54,500 nucleotides of DNA from Mesostigma viride (taxonomy: Eukaryota > Streptophyta > Mesostigmatophyceae > Mesostigmatales > Mesostigmataceae), in the NCBI GenBank assembly GCA_009746045.1, contig RPFO01000436.1:1429772-1484271 (forward strand), in the 5' to 3' direction. Shown in pieces: positions 1 to 10,103 of the stretch (position 1 is the first letter of the stretch; each line of letters starts with the position of its first letter). A program made the position numbers and the translations under genes. Under the pieces are notes generated by a model, which saw nothing but the letters and a program-made list of their open reading frames with translations, did not search any database and was not told the DNA's origin.

Positions 1-1
1 G

Positions 2-307
2 GCGCTTTTCCCATCGCCGTCCCCAGCCCCAACCACCCCCCCTCGGCGGAAGGCAATTGCAAAGTTTGCTGGCCAGCAGCAATTTCCGAAGAAAAAGCCG
101 CAGGCCGCGGACCGAGACACGGGTCGCCAGTGCCAGCCATCCGGCTCCAACCCGGGGTGCAAGCATCCCCAGGTACGGAGCACCAGCTCGCGCACTGGGC
201 CGACCAAGCGACAGTTGAGCACCTGTCACGGCATCCGGCCCACCAAAGACCCCAAGCTGGGGAAAAGGTGCGGACCGGAGGTAATCATTTTCTTTTCTTT
301 TAGTTAA
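2..307 (+). CDS. Exon-like partial ORF at window edge, unknown product
   Basis: An open frame runs from the first bases of the window to a TAA at 305-307 (about 101 codons), with no start inside the window. The product is basic and has scattered Cys/His residues (Cys near codons 44, 53 and 75, His near 55 and 76). No family is recognised. A GAG|GTAATC at 278-286 would serve as a splice donor, after which the frame becomes T-rich, so the true exon may end near 280. It could be the tail of a host gene or of a mobile element. It is reported only because the frame is long and codon-like at the contig edge. Confidence 0.22.
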   Translation, partial: ALFPSPSPAPTTPPRRKAIAKFAGQQQFPKKKPQAADRDTGRQCQPSGSNPGCKHPQVRSTSSRTGPTKRQLSTCHGIRPTKDPKLGKRCGPEVIIFFSFS

Positions 308-1214
308 CCGGGCGAGGAACTACGCCTGGCCGGTTAACAACTGGAAGTCTCACCACTGGCCAAGTGGCCGGTGCAACCAGTGCTTTTGGGATTTTGCTCC
401 GCAGCACCCATAGCTGCGGCTGCCGCCGCAACGACAACGAGCAAAGAAAGAGGCCGACAAAACCAGCCAGAGCGGCTTTTAGTCGCAAAACCTCCCTTAT
501 CCCTAGCTAACTGACGTCATTAAACCCTTATGTTCAGTGATGCTAGTAAGACGCTAACCGTACAGACCGGGGGTAGAATATCCCGAATCTGCACGGCTAG
601 TATTAAATAATGCGTAGGTTGTTCTTTTCAGGGGCACTGCACCTCACGCCCCGTTCCGCCCGGGTATAATCAACCCAAGCGCGGAACGCACATTTTATTT
701 AAGTCATTTTTCAACCATGCACTATATTGCATCTACTAATCACAAAAGCTCTAGCCAAACAGCTACGAGAAAACACTACGACCTATAAGCCGCTCATCCA
801 GCGGCCTCTTGTTCCCGCATTCACGTATAGAAGAAACTCCGTTCAAAGAACCCCGATTCCTCTCGACGAAAACATCAGATTGGACCCCCGTGGCGATGGT
901 CATCAATAAAATCATCGACACTGCAAAAAACGCGAACTCCGCTACGAAGTATTATCATTTACTCATCGTCTTTAAGATTCGCTCAGTTTCTCTGCATTCC
1001 GCGAGCTATCTTTTTCTACTCTGCCTGAAAGCACGTCGCCATGGCCAGCTCCGGTAGGGGTGCGCGCCCCGTGCACCACTTTTTCACGGTACGGACGGGT
1101 ACCGCGAATTTTTCGGCGCCAAAATGTTCGCGCCGGGACCGTCCCCTTAACTAATTATTGAACACGTGACTGCATCCGTGGTCTGAGGTCTCTAACTACA
1201 TACGGTGAGCCGCT
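308..1214. other. No gene recognised
   Basis: Mixed-composition DNA with short AT-rich stretches around 500-760. Small ORFs here show no motif. It may hold the promoter of the ORF starting at 1215, but no clear TATA box was identified. Confidence 0.3.
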
Positions 1215-1789
1215 ATGGCGAGCGGCTCAGGCGAGCCGAAGTGCAGTCCATCATCCGCAGGGCCAGCTGTCGGCGGCTCGGGTGATGCCCCCGCAGGTCT
1301 GGACCTGCAAGCGTTCTTGGGCCGCATGTCACCGAGCTGGACGAGGGAAAAGCAACTACGACAGGCAGGGCTGACCACGACATCAGATGCGGGGCTGGTA
1401 AACTCCGACAAACCAGCTGACAAGGGCGAAAAAGTAAGCCGTGCGCCGCGAGATGAAATTACGTTCAGGGATGTGCGCAGTACCAAGCGGAAGATTCTGG
1501 ACGCCTTTCACGATAGCGGATTGTCGCAGCGCCAATTAATCTGCAAAACTAGCGACCCCCCCATCCCGATGTCAACCTTCAACCGCATGCTCACAGAGGA
1601 GGCGGCCGTCAAGGCTGCAGCAGACAACCCCAAGCTAGCGGGGAAGAAGTGCCCAAGTCGTGTCAGAAACCCGACTATAAGGCCAAGTTTCCCTTGGTGG
1701 AGAAAGAGGACGAGGCCACTGAGATTCGCGAGTATCGGAGCAAGGGGTACATGGTCAACCGCGCGCTTGTGCGCGCAAGTTTATTTCCA
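1215..1789 (+). pseudogene. pogo/Tigger-type transposase relic, N-terminal CENP-B-like DNA-binding part
   Basis: The ATG at 1215 has a reasonable context (GCTATGG). After about 70 low-complexity residues, the segment with STKRKILDAFHDSGLSQRQL looks like a psq/CENP-B N-terminal helix-turn-helix. Around 1643 the frame must slip to continue into a second helix-turn-helix-like stretch (LVEKEDEATEIREYRSKGY, then a stop at about 1788). In CENP-B-domain transposases these two helix-turn-helix units bind the terminal inverted repeats. A single-base slip near 1640 fits decay, although an unannotated intron is possible. The segment at 2207-2626 supplies the following domains in the same orientation. 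Assignment is by motif pattern only. Confidence 0.42.
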
Positions 1790-2206
1790 TCATAATTGTC
1801 GGTATTTTTCCTGCTGCATTTTGTACATGTCGCACTAGTTTGCTGAGTTTCGATTGTTTCATGAGTATGCAGCCCGGCCCCGTGAGAATTTGACGTGGAA
1901 GAGCCGAAAGTATGTAATGGTCTTCTTCGTTGCATGCAGCCAAATGATGCAGCGTAACCACCCAGCAACGGGTGATCATGGATGAAGGGTTGGAAACTAG
2001 CAGTCTTGCTCATTCCTTGGCGATATCCCAGCTGCCCCCCCTTTATTTGAAAGATATATTGCTCGTGATGCTGCAGGGCAATTTCACGAGATCATCAGTT
2101 GGGCTTAAGCAGCTACCTGCACCAAAGAAACCTTTTTTCATGCCTAAAATGTTCTTCTTGTCCTGTTTTAATACTACTATTTGTTTGTGCAATGCATGTT
2201 GTGCAG

Positions 2207-2626
2207 AACATGATGTTCAAGTCCATGCGCAAGCTTCACCCCGAGAGACGTGAAAGTTTTCGTGTGCAGCGACGGCTTCTTGACCAAGTTTTGGCTCAGG
2301 CACGGCTTCACAACCCGCCTTCGCACCAATGTGAAGTCCCAGGCATGCTCAGCTGAGCAGAAGATGGCGATCATGGAAGGGTTCGTCGAGAGGGTGCAAG
2401 GCTACATCGTGTCCATGCCTCACAAGGCCGGCAGCGCGGACCATCCTGTCAAGAATTCGACGAGGTGTGGGGCAACTTCCCATCGTGGCTCAGATGGTGC
2501 TTCGATGAAACTCCCGCAACTTTCAACAACCTTGCGAGAGAGACGTGGGACGAGAAGGGGAAAAAGGAGGTGTGGGTGGCAGGCCAGGCGGGTTCAGCAT
2601 CAGACAAACGCTGGTGCAGTGATTGA
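2207..2626 (+). pseudogene. pogo/Tigger-type transposase relic, second HTH end and DDE domain start
   Basis: A plausible acceptor (TGTGCAG|AAC) opens a segment encoding FKSMRKLHPERRESF. A one-base slip near 2265 leads to SDGFLTKFWLRHGFTTRL, which resembles the end of the CENP-B-type second DNA-binding domain (the W..F..RHG pattern). A second slip near 2440 leads to RWCFDETPATFNNL, then KGKKEVWVAG and DKRWC. These fit the first catalytic Asp block of a DDE_1 transposase, which is followed by TGA at 2624. The remaining catalytic residues are not present downstream. Two frameshifts and the early stop make it a dead copy. It continues the fragment at 1215-1789. Confidence 0.45.
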
Positions 2627-2627
2627 G

Positions 2628-3564
2628 ATGAGGCTGGCGGACGAGAGGCGCAAGAAGGATGAAGATGAGGCACGCGAAAAGAAAGGGTCGCGGAAGGGGG
2701 GGATTGGCGAGGTGGGGTCAGTGAAGGCACCCAACAAGGCGGGGGCAAGCAAGAAGGCTGGAGCAGTGAAGGCAACCGGGGACAAGGCCGGATGTCGGGC
2801 AGCTGACGTGGTGGGAATTAAGGGGGGGGGCAGCCGACCTGAGGTGGGGGCAGCAGGGTCGGCAACCCAGCCGCGGGTGAGCACCACCACCAACGGATCA
2901 GGCCACCCGCCCAGCCAAGAAAAAGTCCAAGCCTTCTCTCCCTCCTCTCGAGCTTCCGCCACAGCGCACTGTGGCAAAGCATGCCGAGGTGCTGACAACG
3001 GCGGACTGGGCCAAATACCAGGTTTTCACCTTGTATGGTGACGGCCTGACGTACTACGGAAACCCTGACCCACAGGACCCGTATGCAAAGAAATATGACA
3101 ACCACTGGCGCATGGTGGTCAAGTTAGTATCGTTGCATGGGTTGGCTCCAAGATATACTGGACCATTTATGTGACAAGAATGTACACTCTGTATGTAACT
3201 CTGCAAACCCATGCCATGTGTGACTAGGTAGCATGCAGTACATATGTCTACCGCACACATGCGACAGGTCACGTCGGCATGATCAAATGGGCCAACATAT
3301 TAGTAGGCGTATGAGCACACACACATCACACATCACACATCACACATCACACATCACACATCACACATCACACATCACACATCACACATCACACATCACA
3401 CATCACACATCACACATCACACATCACACACACACACACATCACGCGTACATCACACGTACATATGCACTGTCACACGCACACGCACCACAACACAGGGA
3501 CGCACCCCCACCCCCCCAACCCCCCCCCCCCCCCCCCCCCCCCCCCCACCCCCCACCCCACGTA

Positions 3565-3599
<35 letters not shown>

Positions 3600-3979
3600 A
3601 CCACCACCACCACCACCACCACCACCACCACCACCACCACCACCACCACCACCACCACCACCACCACCACCACCACCACCACACCACACCACCACCACCA
3701 CCACCACCACCACCACCACCACCACCACCACCACCACCACCACCACCACCACCACCACCCACCACCACCACCACCACCACCACCACCACCACCACCACCA
3801 CCACCACCACCATTGTACTTCGCATTTGTAATGCATTATTATGGTGTGTGGTTGTGTGTCTTGGCACGTTTCTTATGTGCAGGTACCCTAAACAGGATGA
3901 GCAGAAGCGCACGGAAAGGGTGAAGCAAACGTTTGTGATCGCTGACTACGGAGTCGCATGGTGCCTTGTTGCGATGTAG
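2628..3979 (+). CDS. Possible two-exon gene fragment, unknown product
   Basis: A Lys/Ala-rich frame (2640-2960) runs into a better-looking stretch at about 2900-3125 encoding TADWAKYQVFTLYGDGLTYY and then a Tyr/Asp/Asn-rich segment. A second exon-like frame begins after a TTATGTGCAG acceptor at 3881 and encodes YPKQDEQKRTERVKQTF, ending at a TAG at 3977-3979. The intervening sequence (about 3126-3881) is almost entirely microsatellite. No family is recognised. It may be host coding sequence or an accessory part of the adjoining transposon relic. Exon boundaries are guesses from GT/AG signals and frame continuity. Confidence 0.22.
3319..3812 (+). repeat. Compound microsatellite: (ACACATC)n, poly-C, (CCG)n, (CAC)n
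   Basis: Heptamer ACACATC units (about 3319-3425) are followed by CA/CGTACA repeats, a poly-C run (about 3507-3547), a short CCG run and a CAC/CCA trinucleotide array (about 3592-3812) with single-base interruptions. The poly-His, poly-Pro, poly-Thr, poly-Gly, poly-Val and poly-Trp ORFs over it are stop-free frame artefacts. It probably lies in an intron (see 2628-3979). Confidence 0.95.
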
Positions 3980-4205
3980 ACTTTTCCCTGTGGGCCCAAC
4001 TGCCCTTCATGATTTTATTAATATCTGGCCATCATGTTGTAAACGGAGGTATTAGGGTTGCGTCATTAATAATCGCACCCGCCTGCCGTATTTCTGGCAC
4101 TGTCACCTTGAATAGGCTAGGTAGGGCTTGCCGTGACCTTTCCGGCACAGTTTATATAGCACTGAAACGAGTGCAGTATAGCTGAAACTAGCGCATTATC
4201 AGGTG

Positions 4206-4460
4206 TTACACATCCATGCCACACAGTGGGACATGTCCCACCAACCTGTGTTTTGTATGTGTATGAACATGTGCCCCACCTACATGTAATTGAAAATTTG
4301 CCTGTCCCACCGACCTGAATTTTGAACATGTAACTGTCCCACCACACTGAATTTTGAAAGCTACCCTGTCCCACTTACATGAATACCTGAAACATGGCTG
4401 ATCCACGTACCTGAACCTGGTGTCTCTCCTAGGTGAAAAGTGTCCCACTTGCGTCCCACC
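4206..4460 (+). repeat. Degenerate tandem repeat of a GTCCCACC-based unit
   Basis: Units of roughly 30-45 bp share the cores TGTCCCACC and ACCTGAATTTTGAA. They occur about seven times with variable spacing and substitutions, immediately upstream of the LINE fragment at 4440. Confidence 0.6.
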
Positions 4461-5330
4461 TACGTGAGCTGCCCCTGTACTGTCCGCACCGCGCTCAGGC
4501 CGCCCAACGCCGCTTTCCTCGGGGCACTCCCTCGGTCGCCACCGTCCTCTCCCCCGAAGCATTCCCTGCCCGCGTCATCGATAAACACCAGAAAACCTAC
4601 GCGGGTATTCTGCACATGGGGGATTGGATGGCTCTTTTTGATGTCCTCATTGCCCAGGGTGACAGGGGCACGCGTGGCTGTTTTCACTCTCGTTGCGGAG
4701 TGTGGGCTCGGCTACCTCCGAGCTCTCCCCATGCGGCCCCCATTTGTCCTGGCGCCCAGCCACTATCCGGTGGCACTGCAACACCAAGTGTTTGCCCCGC
4801 AAACTCTTGTTCCCGCCGGCCGGCGGCCCTGTGGTAGCTGCGGGCAGGCCTTGGACCACACTGGGACCCACTACCTGTCATGCATGGGTGGCCAACAAAA
4901 TCAGAGTTGGTACTTGTACTTGCACACGGTCCTCCTGAAGGTGGTGCTCGCCATGGTCCGGTCCGTTTTCCCCCACGCGAACATCTGGTCTGAGGATGTG
5001 GACAGCGCGGCTTTCTACTCCCCCAACCACCGCCCTGACATCGTGGTTCTGGACTTTGAGGGAGGCGGCCGGCACTTGCTCATGGACGTTTCTGTGGCTC
5101 GCCCCTTGGATCTTAGCAATGTGGTTGGTGCATCCCAGGCGGCGGGCTACACGGTGGATCGGGCTGAGCGGGCCAAGCTCACGGCCTATGGGGACGTCGG
5201 GCACCACCGGGTGGTGCCCTTTATCTTGGAGTTCGGGGCCATGGAGACCCTGACCGCCGGCTTCAGAAGGGCTATGGCTGATATCTTGCTATGCTGCACG
5301 CGGGCTGACTTTGCGGCGCAGCACGTTTAG
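4440..5330 (+). pseudogene. Non-LTR retrotransposon (LINE) fragment, C-terminal end of ORF2
   Basis: The open frame ends at a TAG at 5328-5330. Its C-terminal half has a zinc-knuckle-like CGSCGQALDHTGTHYLSC at about codons 132-150, followed by RPDIVVLDF, then LLMDVSVARPL, then an A-K-x(2)-Y segment. The Cys-x2-Cys-x8-His-x4-Cys pattern followed by RPD...DVS is typical of the C-terminal tail of LINE polyproteins of the restriction-like-endonuclease type. No reverse-transcriptase motifs lie upstream, so this is a 5'-truncated copy. The N-terminal 100 codons, which overlap the tandem repeat, may not be genuine coding sequence. Confidence 0.5.
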
Positions 5331-7058
5331 TAGACTGTTTTACTTCATTCGCGGGCGGTGTTCAATCGAGTGCCCCATGCCGGCTGTAGTTATTTTGCCG
5401 TGGTATCTCTGGTTAGCGTTGGCTTTGTTTCGGGTGCATTCACTCTGATGTAAGTCATTATATTGTTTTTAGAATATATTCCCCACACGCATATTGCATG
5501 AGTGTGAGGCCGTTGGCTGGTCTCTGTGGCATCATCGAGCATGTAATGGTGAGTAAAAACTTCCTGTTGCCAGCATGTGCCACCAGGTGTGCTGGCCATC
5601 TCCTGGCAAGCAATAGCAGCTTAGTCCCAGTTCATCAAAGAGACAACCCATGCAGTTTATCCTTGCTAGGGAAAGCTGAAATACAGGCTTAGCATCACTA
5701 GTTTGTTGGTGGCTGCCTCCTAGAATGCATGCCTTGCGTATGGTATCCGTACCGTGTTACCTACATGCATGGACAAGGTGGCACCTGCACATAGATAGGT
5801 GCCATGATGTAAGGGCAGTGTGATGATGCAGCTATGTTTTCCCATCATTGTAAAAGGGAAATGCATGTGTTGTATGGCATGGTTGGTGGTCATAATAGTA
5901 GGCAGTATGCCCACCCCTACCCCCTTGGTTGCATTTTACAAACGGTACCCCTAACGATAGAGGCTGTACTGTGTGTAACTGCTGGTATACCCACCCAAAT
6001 GATGACCCCAATGGCTCAAACTGTTCAGCAACTGATTGTTTATCATCCCTGAAGTGGTAGCTGTCTAGGTCTTGGTACATAATTCAAAATGAACAATCTA
6101 CCAAGAATGAAAACGCGCGTCTTGACCCCCCTGACTTTGACGGTAGTTCTCTATGGCCTACCCTGCAGATATGTGGGGTTGTGATACATCAACCCTAATA
6201 ATGGCAACTCATGGACATGCTTGCCCCCAAAGGACAGCCATTGGATATGGGTAGGTTGGATGGCATCTGGTTTGCAAAATTGTTAAGTTTAAGCCAATTA
6301 ATTTATCGGCAGGATCTCGGCCCATTTAGTTAATGTATTAATTGATTAATGAATCCGTTAATTAAGTAATTAATTAATTAATTATCCGTTAATTAATTAA
6401 TTAGTTAATTGATTAATGCAGGTTTTCCTACAGTTTGCTACGCGGCTCCGGTGGTCTTTGCATCTTTCTTCTCAGACAACTACCCTAGTCCTTCCACGAT
6501 GTTGGATCGCCATGCGTCCAGGAATAGTTATCTCACTTGGTATCGGCACAACACAGTTACTAGCAATGACATGAACTTCTTATGATGAACAATCGCCATC
6601 AATGATTAGAAAAGGGATTCCACAGCCATTTGTTATTGGCTGCAGACAGGCTCTGTCAAGCTTCCTACAGTACAGGTCCCGTGACTTACAGTTGGGGTAG
6701 TGATTTTGAGTAATAAGCTCTATCAACCTAGTGGTAGCAGTTATCCTTTCACCTCACAACAGAAAACCTCAACGAACCACGATACTCGCATACCAGCTTG
6801 TCTCGATTTAGCGAGCCAGCATGAGTGAGCACGCGAAATCCCCACCTGCACATTCTGTTTTCACTGCCAACGCTTGGCTGCAAATATTTTCTAACACTTC
6901 TTTTGAAAATGGAAGTTACCAAGTGATGTCGTGCACTAATAACAACACTATGTACATATTTGGATTTACGCCACTTGCTCTCGCGTCAAAGCTCCTGTGA
7001 TGTCACAGCTTGTGGGCAATGCATACAAAAACCCTACCAGTCCTAACGCTCCATTTAA
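5331..7058. other. No gene recognised
   Basis: AT-richer intergenic-type DNA. Short ORFs at 5498, 5720, 5832 and 5834 show no family motif. The only clear structure is the AATT-rich tract at 6338-6420. Confidence 0.4.
6338..6420. repeat. TTAA/AATTA simple repeat
   Basis: Imperfect TTAATTAA-type repeats. A purer version of the same motif occurs at 51579-51629, and a short one at 19498-19513. Confidence 0.9.
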
Positions 7059-7863
7059 TCACGACTCGGCGCTCCGACGGCCTTGGTGTGCTAGCAGTAG
7101 CGTCGACACCACGCCCAGGGCTACAGCCACGCTCATGCATAAGCAATGGGCTGATGCGTCCCGCACCAGGCCCCTGACCACGGTGAAGATAATCATCGCG
7201 TTGATCCACCAGCTCAGTGCCAGCAGTGGCAGGCACACAAACAGCCAACGCCACCCACCCAGGCCAGGTAAGCAGTAGTCCAGCAACGTGACCGAGGGAG
7301 GCAGCACAGGGTCCCTCTCAGACGTGGGGATCCAGTTGCCATCAACGTTGGCGGGGCGGTGCTGGTGCGGGTTGCCTGCGCGCACAAACGAGACGGCGGA
7401 CCAGTCGAGGCCACCCGCCGCCATCGCGGCCAGCGCCTCCTCCAGAGCCGAGTGGGTGGCCAGCGTGTGCTGGCCACTGCTGGCCCACACCGGGGTGGCT
7501 GGGCGGTCCGTGCTCTGCCCATCCGAGACAGCACGCGGCCCTGCTCTAGTGGCACGCAAACCGGTAGCCCCTGCTAGCCCCCCTGGGCCCTGGAGGTGGG
7601 ACGTGCGATGCCCACGGCCGCGCGTGCCGTTGTGGGCGTCGGCGACTGCAGGTGTGGAGGTGGGCGTGTGCGTCCACATGCGCGTGCAGGACCAGCGACC
7701 CGCGAGGAAGGCGGCGAGGTCCTTTGTGGCCAGCGCCAGCATGAGGAGGGCAGCCAGCGTGCGGGGCGCCAGCAGCGCGGGTGTGAAGCGCACCAACTGC
7801 AGCACCGCCAGCACATGCGCCATCTGCAGCGCCTCCGCCAGCGCCGCGAACAGGACCACCAGC
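7059..7863 (-). CDS. Multi-pass membrane exon, probable 3' exon of the RINGv gene
   Basis: On the minus strand a CTGCTAG|G acceptor at 7864 opens a frame of about 268 codons that ends with TGA at 7059-7061. It begins with a hydrophobic run (LVVLFAALAEALQMAHVLAV) and contains three further hydrophobic segments: LAALLMLALATKDLAAFLAG, WLFVCLPLLALSWWINAMII and MSVAVALGVVSTLLLA. The linker is Thr/Pro/Gly-rich. Together these suggest a polytopic membrane protein. Membrane segments after a RINGv domain are the rule in MARCH-type E3 ligases, and this exon lies downstream of the RINGv exons on the same strand. Its phase does not match the end of exon 10104-12011 directly, so at least one exon between 7.9 and 10.1 kb is missing from this model, or the two are separate genes. 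Confidence 0.42.
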
Positions 7864-9363
7864 CTAGCAGGTGGCAGATAACACCGGGTACGTTGCAGTG
7901 TGGCATGCATGGTGGAAGCGTTCAATGGATGGATGCAATAGCAGTACGAGGCATTCGCCCCTAGATTATTATATGACACTAGATCTCATGACCGCAACTA
8001 CCCCTAACGTCCCCTCCCTTGCTCCGTTGCAGTCGTGCGACGACAAGGTGGGCTCCCACGCGCGGGGATGTGCGCACACGTTCCCACCACGACCATGCCT
8101 GAAAGAGCACACGAGCCACCCGGAACAACACCAACGAGGGAGCAGCGCTGATACCCTGGCAGAACGCATTCAGCCGTTGAGGGGGCATAAACAGCGCATT
8201 TGTTGCGCAATCACACGCATACGTGTGCACAGGGCCAGGCAGATGTCGTGGTGAAGGTGGAGTGCCAGGCCAGTTGCCACTGCCCAAGTATGCGACATGC
8301 ATGAAGCGGGCGTGCTTGGTGGGACTATTGTGAGGGCACCTGTCACCAAACAGGCCCTGCGCGCCATGGCTTGCCACAACAAGGACGACAAGCGTGATCC
8401 ATGCAGGTGTACTTGGTAGCGGTAGCATGGGTGGTGTTACTTGCTAGTGGCTTACTGCCACGGTGGCGTGTGGCAACCATTGTTGGCCTGCACGGTGTAG
8501 TGTGGCAACCACCTGGTGGGGCCAGCAGGGAGCTACCCGCAATGCCCTCATGCCACATCCACGGGTGGGATGCAGGGACCCCCCCTAGCATGCAATAGGC
8601 AGCCACCATAGGTGATAGGCACGCACGCCTGCCCACAGCAGACACGCGGCCCATGCGCAGCAACCCCGCCTAGCGCCTGCCCAGCCACCCACAGCCACGA
8701 TGCGCGCCACCCATGTTGCGGCGCCAGCACGGCAGAGGTTCAAGTCAAGTATCCTTGCCCTCTCCCTCCTCCTCCCCCTCCCTCCCTCCCCCTTGTGACT
8801 CACCCCATGTACAGAACACACGAGCCATCCCTGCTGCCATGCATGTTGGCCGTCGCCACCTGTCCGCCGTGTGCGCTAAAGCCATTGGCCGCGTCGGCAT
8901 GGCCCCACCCACGATGCGCGAGTGCATGTCGTGGCGCCACCTGTCCACGCGTGGTTGCCCCGTGGCCACTGGCACCTGTCATGGGGAAGATCACAACGAC
9001 AGGCAGCCACTTGTCTGTACTTGGTCAGGATATTCCTCCTGTGGTCTCGGTGCAAACCGCTCGCTTGTGGAGGGATGGATAGCTGTGCGGACCAAATATA
9101 CGCTGGCTGTTGTCCACTTGGTTTGCTTGGACTCCTTTGTTCCTCTTGTTAGTTTCTTCCCTGCATCGCTCTGATTGATATCGGTGACTCAGCATAGATC
9201 TGATGATAGTTACTACCACACGTTGGTGATCCATCGCTGTCGTGCTTGGATAACACACATGTGTTCGATCAAATGAATGATGTGCTTGTTCGATCAAATG
9301 AATGATATGCTTGTTGTGCGTGCCTGTGTGAACCGTGCAGCGGGAGCGAGGACGGGGGTGGGT

Positions 9364-9423
9364 TCAGGTTTTAGGGTTTGCGGTGTAGGGTTTCGGGTAA
9401 TGGGTTATGGGTTTTGGGTTTCG
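9364..9423 (+). repeat. Degenerate telomere-like repeats
   Basis: The stretch contains TTTTAGGG, then GTAGGG, TTCGGG, TATGGG and TTTGGG steps, which resemble plant/green-algal telomere repeats (TTTAGGG/TTTTAGGG). It passes directly into the GGGTGGA array that follows. Confidence 0.5.
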
Positions 9424-9945
9424 GGCTTTGGGTGGAGGGTGGAGGGTGGAGGGTGGAGGGTGGAGGGCTTTGGGTGGAGGGTGGAGGGCTTTGGGTGGAG
9501 GGTGGAGGGCTTTGGGTGGAGGGTGGAGGGCTTTGGGTGGAGGGTGGAGGGCTTTGGGTGGAGGGCTTCGGGTGGAGGGTGGAGGGTGACGGTGGAGGAT
9601 GGAGGGTGGAGGGTGGAGGGTGGAGGGTGGAGGGTGGAGGGTGGAGGGCTTTGGGTGGAGGGTGGACGGTGGAGGGTGGAGGGTGGAGGGTGGAGGGTGG
9701 AGGATGGAGGGTGGAGGGTGGAGGGTGGAGGGTGGAGGGCTTTGGGTGGAGGGTGGAGGGTGGAGGGTGGAGGGTGGAGGGTGGAGGGTGGAGGGTGGAG
9801 GGTGGAGGGTGGAGGGTGGAGGGTGGAGGGTGGAGGGTGGAGGGTGGAGGGTGGAGGGTGGAGGGTGGAGGGTGGAGGGTAGAGGGTGAAGGGTGGAGGG
9901 TGGAGTTGGAGGGTGGAGGGTGGAGGGTGGAGGGTGGAGAGGAAG
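9424..9945 (+). repeat. (GGGTGGA)n heptamer minisatellite
   Basis: Nearly perfect 7-bp units. In the first 140 bp they are organised as 21-28-bp higher-order units that start with GGGCTTTGGGTGGA. Later units are almost uniform with rare GGATGGA, GGACGGT or GGGTAGA variants. The array is strongly G-rich on the plus strand. The LHPPPST-type and GWRVEGG-type ORFs over it are artefacts. Confidence 0.95.
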
Positions 9946-10103
9946 CGCGCGAATGAGGATGCGTAGGGCAGCAGGTGCAATAAATGCAGAACAAGGGCAG
10001 GAGGGGGGATGCGTGCATGCATGTGCAGGAGGCCCACAGAGCAAGCACGGCACGAGACAGAGTGGGGGCCGCAGTGTTTGCAGCCAACCCTCCCCAGCAC
10101 TAC

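Noticed and set aside
3233-3979. His-, Thr- and Pro-rich ORFs
   Set aside because: Translation of ACACATC and CAC microsatellites.
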